A stretch of 64,000 nt of DNA from Bretschneidera sinensis (taxonomy: Eukaryota; Streptophyta; Magnoliopsida; Brassicales; Akaniaceae), in contig CM043698.1 of NCBI GenBank assembly GCA_023935145.1, positions 18,231,001-18,295,000 on the forward strand, given 5' to 3'. Shown here one piece after another: positions 10,043 through 19,345 of this stretch. The notes beneath the pieces are model-generated. The model was not told the origin of the DNA, did no database searches, and worked only from the letters and a program-made list of their open reading frames with translations. Numbering within the stretch: the stretch's first letter is position 1; every line of letters starts with the position of its first letter. The translations under genes were made by a program, and so were the position numbers.

Positions 10043-12653
10043 ATGGGACTTGCAAGTAATATAGGGAAGTATCAGCTGAGCCGAACAATCGGAGAGGGAA
10101 GTTTTGCCAAAGTTAAGCTAGCTGTAGACACCACAAATGGAAATTATGTAGCAATCAAGATCATTGATAAGCGCATGGTCTTGGAAAGCGATCTCAAGTA
10201 TCAGGCGAATTAACCAACCCTTCAAATTTCCTATTCTTATTTCTTTTCTTCTTCAGAGAACAACAGGATCATCACTTATCATCTTTTCTAATACCTCAAA
10301 ATTTTTAAAAATTCAGGTACAAAGAGAGATAAGAACAATGAAGCTCCTACACCATCCCAATATTGTACGGATACACGAGGTACTTTGGCCTCGATAGTTT
10401 GGTGTCTAGTCTTAATGTTCTACCCTTTAATTTCTGAGTTTTGAGGAAATTTTATCTTCTTACCCTTTCAAAGTGTTGAACCCTAATTACAGGTGATTGG
10501 TACAAAGACAAAAATTTATATAGTCATGGAATATGTATCAGGAGGACAACTTTCAGACAAGTTGGTAAGAGGCTCATACAACGGCATTTAGGATTCAGAA
10601 GCAGAGTTTGGGGAAAACTATTCAATTCAAATTTCTAATCCTCTTTAATCATTCTATCCAGTCTTATGCCAAGAAGCTCAATGAACCAGAGGCAAGAAAA
10701 GTTTTCCAGCAACTGATTGATGCAGTGGATTATTGCCATAACAGAGGAGTTTATCACAGAGATCTAAAGGTTAGTTTAACATACTAAGTCTTAGCTCTGT
10801 ATATCAATTCTTAGTAAAGGATTATATAAACTAACTAGGGTTGATCTTATATCTTCGAGCAGCCTGAAAACTTGCTTTTAAACAGTACGGGAAACCTGAA
10901 AGTGTCTGATTTTGGACTAAGCACATTGAGGAAGGTAGCAACAGCCTAGCCATCTCTTTCTATTTGTTTTCATTCAATTTAGTACTCATATGGTAATTTC
11001 AATGAATGCTTGGCTGAAAATCTGATTATTAACAGCCAGGAGATATGCTATCTACAGCTTGTGGCTCCCCCTGCTATGTAGCACCCGAGGTAAGAAGTAA
11101 TTTTTTTTTCCTGTTTAGTACTATTAATCTTTCATCTTCTAAAATGTTAAAATTCAAGAGCTTGGAACAAGAGAAACACTACAGTAGAGGAAAAATAGTA
11201 AGATACAATAGAAAGTAACCATTGTTTTAGAGAGAATTGTACCTGAATTTCCTTCAGTATCATGTCTGATGGTTAATCCTCCGGTGAACAGCTTATTGCA
11301 AATAAGGGCTATGATGGAGCAGCTGCAGATGTCTGGTCTTGTGGAGTAATCCTTTTTGAACTGCTTGCCGGTTTTCTACCTTTTGATGATCATAACCTTC
11401 TGGTTTTATATAAGAAGGTATGCTTCTATATATTGACTGTAGCCTGTTTCCAGTACAATAAACTACTCACCATCATTAACCGTGTCTGTGCAAAGATATC
11501 TGGAGCAGATTACACATGTCCACCATGGTTTCCTGAAAGTCAGAAGAAGCTAATCTCTAGGATACTTGATCCAAATCCTAGAAGGGTATAACGCCAGAAA
11601 CATTCTTCGTTTTACAGGTTTCGAATTAGCATGAACAACATGATAATTACTTCTGTCATCAATACAGCGAATCACGATACCAGAGATCGTCGAAGATGCA
11701 TGGTTCCAAACAGATTATGTTCCTTCTTGCGGATATGAATGTAACGAGAAAATATGTCTGGATGACATCAACGCTGCTTTTGATTCAACTGAGGTAAGTG
11801 CTCAACAAGCAGTAAAAGCAGAGAGTTTTATCATTTCACCTAATTATCTGAAATTCTATGCAGGAGAAAGCTATAGAGACAAGCATGCTGAGATCTTCAA
11901 GTTTCATAAATGCTTTCCAGTTGATAGCAATGTCACATGACCTAGATTTATCAGGTCTCTTTGAAGAACAGGAAAGTGCATAAATCGTTAAATGAGTTTC
12001 CTATTGTAGAGGCTCATTTACCAAATTTTAGTGAACATTTCTTATATTCTCAGGATGACAAGAAGCAGAGAACAAGGCTTGGATCCAAGCATACCTTACA
12101 TGAAACTATTAAGAAAATTGAAGCTGCTGCAATGGATGTCAGTCTGTCAGTCGGAAGGATGAACAATTTCAAGGTAGTCTGCCACCTGATCATTTACTAA
12201 GCGAAGTTTTTCAAATGCCTAGGCAATTAATGTCTTCTTTGCACCATATCAGATGAAAATTCACCCAAAACAGAAGATGACCAGATGTTCCAGATCATGC
12301 TACGACCTATCAGCAGAGGTAATTAATTGATTTTACTCTTCCAGCAAGACAGATATGAAAAAGTCCCACTATTCTATTTGTCCATTTTCAGGTAATTGAG
12401 GTTGCTCCAACCAATTGTGTTGTAGAAATATCAAAATCTGCGGGAGAGCTAACAGTGTACAAAGAGGTAGAATAACTCATTAAGTGATTATGTGTGCATT
12501 AATGATTATCCACTCAGCCAATATAATGTTGATGGGCAGTTTTGTAAAAGTTTATCAAGTCTGCTGACCGAGGAATCAAGAGTATCATCACAAACGCAAG
12601 AATCCAAGGAAGTCAGCATGGACAGCAAAAGTATGCAAGAAACTGAATGGTAA
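10043..12653 (+). CDS. CIPK21: CBL-interacting protein kinase, CIPK21 type
   Basis: Ser/Thr kinase of the SnRK3 family, activated by calcium-bound CBL proteins. Inferred exons: 10043-10204, 10317-10379, 10493-10564, 10662-10769, 10863-10934, 11036-11089, 11292-11417, 11496-11585, 11668-11793, 11864-11971, 12054-12173, 12253-12318, 12392-12466 and 12540-12653; all joins are phase 0 and give 451 codons. Visible motifs: Gly loop GEGSFAKV, Lys39 in VAIK, HRD at about 131-133, DFG at 151, APE at 175, the CBL-binding NAF motif at 307-309 (INAFQLIA), and a C-terminal phosphatase-interaction region ([18 protein letters not shown]). Many introns place it in the intron-rich CIPK clade; [20 protein letters not shown] and the C-terminus point to CIPK21. 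Odd: intron 1 starts with GC, and intron 10 starts with GA. If intron 10 is not spliced, translation stops at TAA 11981, just after NAF. Confidence 0.88.
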
Positions 12654-12728
12654 TGTCAACCTTGTTCGCAATGCTGAGTGTTGAATAGACAGCAACTGCA
12701 AACTCACTATTATATTTCAATTATGCAG

Positions 12729-12786
12729 CTCAGAAGAGACAGATAACAAAGAAAATAAAGACCTTCGAGGCTATTCGTTGTCTTGA
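12729..12786 (+). CDS. Possible alternative last exon of CIPK21
   Basis: Exon 14 can end at its own TAA (12651-12653) or at a donor inside it (TG|GTAATG, intron from 12650). Joining to an acceptor at 12726-12728 (TATGCAG) keeps the frame and adds 19 codons rich in Glu, Asn and Lys before a TGA at 12784-12786. Both forms are open; the sequence alone does not choose between them. Confidence 0.35.
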
Positions 12787-13943
12787 TGATCAGCTTGTTT
12801 TGTCTCAATTTTCTCCGGCCAAGACTCTTGGTGAAAGTTTGAAGAAAATGAACAGCACATCATGATATAAACTTGAAATGCAGGAACTAGTTAGAATATG
12901 AAGAATGTTGCATAAGAATAAGGTTTAACTTATGCACCAAGCAAGTCAAAACAATGGTTAACAAATTTACTTGCCTTAAATGTGGTTATCTTTTTATTTT
13001 TCCTCTTTCTCAAACAATGCTACCATGTTCGAATATGTATATTGGTTGTTAGAATTCTTCATTAATTCTTTTGCTGAAGAATAAATGCCAAAGATAGGAA
13101 TTACTTGAGTGTCTCAATTTTCCCTTTTAGCCTCTTTATTTTCCACATTAGAGTTTACTATTAAGAAAGAGAAAGAAAAGTTTTACCATGAGCAATCAAA
13201 TTAGTATTTGGATCAGCTTAGTGGCACTTGTTTCCTGACGAAGTTCTATAATTAACGCTCACATCATGTCGTGCAAAATGGATTTTTTATCCAGGGTTTC
13301 ACCTGGCTAGAAACACCAACGTGAAAAGCAGTAGATTTGAATTGCTTCCCAGCTCCCAGTAACTCCATGCAAGACTACTCAGCCATGCTACACTTCTTGC
13401 ACATTCCACCTCTTGAAATAACAATAACACACCTGTATCCAGGTTATCTACTAAATTAGTTCTTAGATAATTAAATTACGACTCAATTTAGTTTGAAAAG
13501 GAGATCGATTTATCAGGGACGAGGCACATGCAAGTAGGGCTCTTATCTCTCAATTCAATGGAGGGAGTGTGATGGCAGGAGACTCAAGCTCAAGTGACAG
13601 AAATTTTGGCATTATAACGCAAACAATGTTCTTAATTTGGATGTTACTCTTTAACTCGATATTCTCAAAATTGAGTTATCCGTTACACTTCATCAAGTTC
13701 CACCAACAGAAATTTTGTTTCAATGAACTTAAATCAAAATTTTCACATATAAACATAACAGTGTGCAGGTCTTAGGTTCAAATTTTATCGATAAAAAATA
13801 AAATTTACAAAGTGGGGATGTAGCCTTCTACATTTATGAATACATCTACGTTGATTCTTAAAACCCTCCCCTCAATCGTCTTGTATGTTTATTACACAAA
13901 ATAAAAACTGCAACCTACCTCAGTAGAATAGAACAGACTGTTA
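12787..13943. other. 3' region of CIPK21 and intergenic DNA
   Basis: The first few hundred bases are the likely 3' untranslated region. The remainder has no coding frame with a recognisable domain. A box-B-like 'taggttcaaat' near 13770 was not enough to call a SINE. Confidence 0.5.
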
Positions 13944-14190
13944 TCTCAAACGTTACACAGAAGAAAGAGTGCAGAATGCATAAGGATGAAGTCCTCAGCT
14001 CTGTGACAGCTCCCACTCTTTTCCAGACCCTAATGTACCCACAGAAGCAAAAAGGTCTGACTATTCTGACTATTCTTTCAAACGTTACACAGAAGCAAAG
14101 GTGCAGAATGCATAAGGTTGAAGTCCTCAGCTCCCTGACAGCTCCCACCCCGCCTCCTTCTTTCCATATCATAATGTACCCACCCACAGA
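13944..14190. repeat. Tandem duplication, period 132 bp
   Basis: Two adjacent copies of about 115 bp (13944-14059 and 14076-14190). Both contain 'caaacgttacacagaag', then 'gtgcagaatgcataagg', 'gaagtcctcagctc' and 'tgacagctccca', and end with 'taatgtaccca'. The long frames across them on both strands are by-products of the duplication and have no recognisable domain. Confidence 0.85.
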
Positions 14191-14220
14191 GACAGACAAA
14201 CATGATGGGAAAAAAGACAA

Positions 14221-15395
14221 GGCTTAATTTTAAAAAATACCTTGTGTTTTACCTGCTTTCCATTTTATCTCTGTAGTTTATTTCGTGACAAAACAAACTT
14301 TGTGTTTTGCTCCATTAGCAAAGACAAGGTTAGTTTTCGAAAAAATTTACAATTTTACCCCATCAATGGAACAAAGCGCACCAATTTGCCCAAAAAAAAA
14401 ATCATCACGATAGAAAATGAAAACCGGGACAAACCGCATGATTTTTTATGAAATTATTTCAAAAGAGTAATTCACACGTGTGGACATTAAGGGGAAGTTT
14501 GGTATGGGGGATTAAGTTCGGATTGATTCCCAACTTAATCCCACATGAACAGTTAGTCCCATGTTTGATTGGAGAGACTAACGATTCATATGAGATTAAG
14601 TTGAGACTAAATTAGTCTCAATCCCTGAAAATCTGTCCCAACCCACAGGACATAATCAATAACAAGTCTGTGGGATTGATTTTTTTCAAAGACCATTTTA
14701 CCCCTCTCTCTTTCTTTTTCGTCCCTGCGACAGCCACCACCCCCGGCCACCTCCCCTCCTCCGCCGCACCTCCCTTCTCCTCTTCCTTCCTCTCCTCTCT
14801 CATCTCTCCTCCTCCTCCTCCTCCTCAGTAGATCGTGCGGCCTTCCTCTCTCCTTCTTCCTCTCTCCTTCCTTCTCCTCCTCTTCCTCACCCAAATTGCA
14901 CCTCGAGCCGCACGCCGCCTCTCCCAACTCCTCTTCTTCCTCCTTCTTCCTTCTCCTCCTCCTTCTTCACCAGATTGCAACCTCCCCCCTCCCCGCGCCT
15001 CCTCCTTCCCCTTTCTCTCTATTTCACGATACAACCAAAAAAGAAAGAAAAGAGAGAGCTTTCCACTCTCGCTATATATATATATATGATAAAAAAATTT
15101 ATAATAAAATATAAAAGGTATTTTAGTCTTTTGATTTGTTATCCCATTTTAATCCCAATCTAAGAATCTCATGAACCAAACATAGAATTAAAATAGTCTC
15201 ACTTTAATCCTCCTAATCATATCCCACTATAATCCTAATCTTAATCCCACTAATCCTGTCTGTGTATCAAACGAACCCTAACATCCTTTACCCCTAACTA
15301 AAGGAGCAAAGCACAAGATATGTTTCGTCACAAAATAAACTATTGGGATAAAATGAAAAGCGAGTAAACCACAAAGTATTTTTTGAAATTAAGTC
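14221..15395. mobile_element. Outer TIR element split by a younger insertion
   Basis: The left arm (14221 to about 14322) and the reverse complement of the right arm (15395 to 15298) match over about 98-100 bp: both read 'g.cttaattt.aaaaaatac', then 'cattttatc', 'agtttattt.gtgac' and 'gctcc.ttag'. Flanking 8-mers are aaagacaa (14213-14220) and aaagataa (15396-15403), 7 of 8 identical, a plausible target duplication. Without the inner insertion the element is about 380 bp and non-coding, with Mutator-like or hAT-like features. Confidence 0.7.
14491..15278. mobile_element. Inner PIF/Harbinger-like MITE nested in the outer element
   Basis: The left end GGGGAAGTTTGGTA and the reverse complement of the right end GGGTTCGTTTGATA match with few differences, and subterminal 'ggattaag/ggattag' blocks are inverted copies. 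It is flanked by TAA on both sides (14488-14490 and 15279-15281), the three-base target typical of PIF/Harbinger. It is 788 bp and has a C/T-rich core at about 14700-15010 that gives low-complexity frames on both strands; no transposase is present. Confidence 0.65.
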
Positions 15396-15403
15396 AAAGA
15401 TAA

Positions 15404-16395
15404 ACAGACCACAAAGAAAAAAGGTGAAAAAAATTGAGTTACGTAGATAGCATAACCATAAGTCCTATCCGCGTTGGTTAATGCATTACCTGCGCATTTT
15501 GTGGGCAAAGTTTAAAACGTGTACGTGGGTTTTAACGATAACAGAAAAAAAAAAAACATAAATTATTGAAAAAATCATATAAGTGTCCATTTGTATGTTT
15601 ACAACAAGAAAACATCAAACAAGAAGAGAAAACCTATAAATTTACTGCAACATATCTGTTTTTAACTAAGCTCACAAAAATACTACAAAAGAGGAAACTA
15701 AGAAGAAAAGACAACGGGCATCAATTAATCAACTTATGATTTCCTTACCTAATGACAAGTTTTTGCATTCCACGGATTGTGTTCTAACTGAAATTGAAGG
15801 TCGAATCTCGATCCTCAGAACTTGCAGATCTCTTACTGTTTCAATGGATTTCTAACTAACACGGCTCCATCAAGTTAGAAGACAAGACGGTTTTCTTCTT
15901 GTTTTACTTCTTTGGATAAAGACACTGTTTCTTTTGATTTAATACATTTACAACATCTGGATCTGTCATTTTAAAACTGTACGGGTCAAACAGTTAAACA
16001 AACAACAATCTCCTCAAAATGAAAATTGAACATGTCAGTAAGGACGATGTTAAATTTCCTTATATATATACTATGACAAGCTGAAATAATTTACATTGAA
16101 ACTTAAAGTGCTCAAAACCATGTAATAGCATAAAAGCCTTCGAATGTGTAGCATGTAAAGGTGAAGAGAAGACAAGGTATGTTAAAAGAGAAATATCAGA
16201 CTAAATATCACATCTTTTCGGTGAAGCATGATTAGACATGCAAAGTGAATGAACAAGGAATACATATCACTAATAACTAATACAAAGGAGAGATTAAAAA
16301 GATCCAGTAAAATCACACCGACTCAGAGTGCAAAGAATGCATATATACTGCCTAGTGATCCAAGAGAGTTGGTGAAAAGAAAAGAAAAGAAAAAG
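15404..16395. other. Intergenic DNA without recognised features
   Basis: AT-rich; short frames only. No domain, TIR pair or LTR could be identified here. Confidence 0.55.
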
Positions 16396-18736
16396 TTTCC
16401 AATCCCAGGGAAGCAATCAGCACCGATTTCTCAAATCTCAATCTGTAATTTTATTCATATAAACTTGTATTAAAAACCATGGAAGGTGGCCTTATATAAT
16501 GGCACCAATCCAACCAAAAAGGAAACCAAATATCTCATAGTAAATCAAAATAATTAGAAATCCCAAATAATACAATTTGCCCTATTTCAAACTCTACGCC
16601 TAAAATATTGTTCCCTAAAATCTTTGACCGGTGGTGGTCCTCCATCATTCTTCCCCAGTCGAAAAAAACTCGACTTAAACATACCACTCCAATAACTCAG
16701 AACCCAAAGCACGAAATAATCCTGAACTCCATGCAACCTCTCCATGTAATGGGGTAGCAGCGAAAACCATCCCGAGACAAAGGAACTAATTCATCATTCT
16801 ACATAACCTCGATCTCATCCGGCTTATATGGGAAAGGTAGAGACTTGGACACATGGCTCCCTGCAGAAACACCAAAAGACACATGAGGCTCAAAGGTGTC
16901 TTGAGAAAGTGACAAGTCCTCCACATTGAAACAGGACTAAAATTCATGTCATTAGGTAAATCAAGTAAATATAACATTATGTCCAAGTTTACGAATCAAG
17001 AGGCTCTCAGAGGTGCCTTCATAATGTGACAAGTCCTCCACACTGAAACTAGACTAATATTTATGTGATTATGTAAATCAAGTAAGTATATGTATTTTTT
17101 TACAAAAAATACAACTAAAATTGCAGTGAACATGGATCCAAAAAAAGTAAATCAAGAAATATATATTAGGTCCATTTTACAAATGATGGAGAAGGGGCCA
17201 ATAGCTCGAGCATATAATCTCTTAAAAGGAATGTCTAGTGTACTGTTTGGGTTAAATACGAACCATGATTCCTTAGCCATATGATGCACAGTATTAGCAA
17301 CCTTAAAAACAACATTAAGCGAAAGCAGTTTTTCATCTAATCTCACATGCAAATCACGAAGATGTTGAGCAAAGGAAATGCAGTCTAGAAATGCGAACAT
17401 CAGTTGGAAGGAGAACAAGGTTAATAGGTGCACAGGTGAGTAGCCATGAATAATCTTGAAGGACTCTTACCAGTAAATTGGTTGGTAGAATTGTTAATGG
17501 CAAACTCGACAATAGGCAAATCCTAATACTCTGTTTCTCGATTAAATAACACCTAAGAAAATCACCCAAACTATGATTCACAACCTTAATTTGTCCATCA
17601 TGTGGAGGTGGAAAGCGGCATAAAATATCGAAGTTGTGTCATAGAGTTCCAATGTCTCCCTAAAATATGAAAAAACGTAACATATGTTCTTAAATTTCTC
17701 TAAAAAACAACTTAGCCACATGCGAGGCATCAGTCATTTAACTAAAGGGAAATGAGCCTTTTTTTTAAAACTTATCTACCACAGCTAAGATAGAATTATG
17801 CCCTGGAGTTGTTTTCAAGAACCCAAGAATGAAAGTCAAACTCAGGTAAAATAATAAAAAAAGAATGAAAGTCATGCATCTCTCTCTAAGGTGTATGTGG
17901 AATAAGAAGATGGATATATAAGCCAGTGTTTGTAGCCTTACTCAAATGACAAGTAGACACTAACAATCTTAGAAAAATCCCTCTTTAAGGAAGGCCAATA
18001 AAAACTATCCTCAACTAGAGTGATAGTCTTATCGTGACCTAAATGGCCAGCAAGTCTATCTTAAAGAACTAACTAGAACTAGATGGGTCTTATAAGCAGT
18101 TTTCCAGTCATCTCTTGGCTTAATGTTAATCTAGCGGTAACCACTGCAAATCTATCTTAGAGAACTAACTAACATATCCAACATATCATCAAGCCTAGAG
18201 ATGGGAAACCGTTATTGTTATTGCTCTTGCTATTTCGTTTGATAATTGGGGGGCGGGGATTTGAACTTGGGACTTCCTTTTTAGAGGACAGGTGTGCTTA
18301 CCAATTGGGCTATGCCCAAACCTATACTCAATGGTAATCTCATTGATTGCTCTATTATCTACACATTTCCCGAGATTCATCCTTATTTGGTGTCAAAAGG
18401 GCAGCTACAACACAAGGACTATGGCTATGCTTAAAAGAGGCTTTAGCCAGAAGCTCTTCCACTCGCCTATACAACTGAGCACGTTTCTTAGGGTTCCAAT
18501 CCCAGGAAAACAATCAGCACCGACTCCTCAAATCTCAACATGTAATTTTCTTCATCAAAAGGCTGTCTTCAAACAACAGAAGGTTCTATTATATAATGGC
18601 ACCAATCCAGCTAAAAAGGAAACAAATATCTCATAATCAAATCCTAATAATTTGAAATTCCAAACAATACAATTTTCCCTATTTCTAACCCTAAGCCTAA
18701 AACTATTGGTACCAAGAATCTAGAGGTCCTCCATCA
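16396..18736 (-). mobile_element. Internally deleted Ty3/gypsy relic between LTR-like repeats
   Basis: Two direct repeats of about 250 bp (16396-16647 and 18493-18736) share 'ttccaatcccagg', 'aatcagcaccga', 'ttatataatggcaccaatcca' and 'cctccatca'. On the minus strand the left repeat is preceded by a purine tract (GGGGAAGAA) and starts TGATGGAGG, as a 3' LTR would. Between them, minus-strand fragments of integrase remain: a core piece near 17820-17690, a C-terminal piece at 17433-17160 (HLRDLHVRLDEKLL, KRLYARAIGPF), and the pol end near 16990-16790, in several frames. Gag, protease and RT are gone. Confidence 0.7.
18205..18320 (-). mobile_element. tRNA-derived SINE remnant
   Basis: Reading the minus strand from about 18320: a box A (TAGCCCAATTGG) is followed about 30 bp later by a box B (AGTTCAAATCC), the internal RNA polymerase III promoter of tRNA-derived SINEs, then 'ccccgccccccaattatc' and a tail of AATAAC repeats near 18222-18205. 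It cannot fold as a full tRNA with a normal anticodon arm, so a SINE is preferred over a tRNA gene. It sits inside the gypsy relic. Confidence 0.6.
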
Positions 18737-19345
18737 CCTAGGTAAGCTGGTGCTATTAAAGTCATCAGCAAATCTACCATTGCAGTTGTCTTAAACAAAA
18801 TCATAACGAATTTATTTGTGTAGTTTTAAGAAAGTGCACCAATACAAGCAAGAAGAACCATTTATAGTATTTAGGGTCCATATTATAAATAATAATAAAT
18901 TTAAATATGATTACATAATTAACAGGTAATATATGTCGGATATGTGAAAGAAGAAAATTCCACAAGGGTGCATCTACTTTGGGATAGGGTTGTTTTTCTT
19001 TCTTCTCTTTGGGCTTCAGCAAGGTTTTAAGGGTATTTCTTCTAGCAATATGCAAAGAGATTGGAGGGCTATATTGATGTAGTCTCCTTTTTTCTTTTAG
19101 GAAGACACTCCTTGTCCTCCTCTTTGTACTTTTTTTCTCTCTAAATGAATTTATTTTTTATATAAAAACAAAATATACTGGGATAGAAGTACCAAAAACT
19201 TCGCAATTTTCCAATGTTCTTCTCATTAACATCAAAATAGACACTGCACTATTTTCATGTTTGACAAGCAACATGGCACACTGAAAAAGAAGTAATCTAA
19301 CCCATTTCACGATAGCTAGTTGGAGGCCATCAAACTTGTAGAGTA
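18737..19345. other. Region downstream of the hydrolase gene
   Basis: Contains the likely 3' untranslated region of the minus-strand hydrolase next to its stop at 19346, and no other recognisable feature. Confidence 0.5.

Noticed and set aside
13760..13790. Box-B-like 'taggttcaaat' as a SINE
   Set aside because: No matching box A at a suitable distance and no tail.
13915..14227. Frames of 84-101 codons on both strands with internally repeated protein sequence
   Set aside because: Explained by the 132-bp tandem DNA duplication; no family resemblance.
14607..15114. Several overlapping frames rich in Leu/Pro/Ser or Glu/Arg/Gly
   Set aside because: They arise from the C/T-rich low-complexity core of the inner MITE on both strands.
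18240..18318. Possible minus-strand tRNA gene
   Set aside because: Box A and box B are present, but the arms do not pair as a full cloverleaf and an A-rich tail follows; a SINE fits better.
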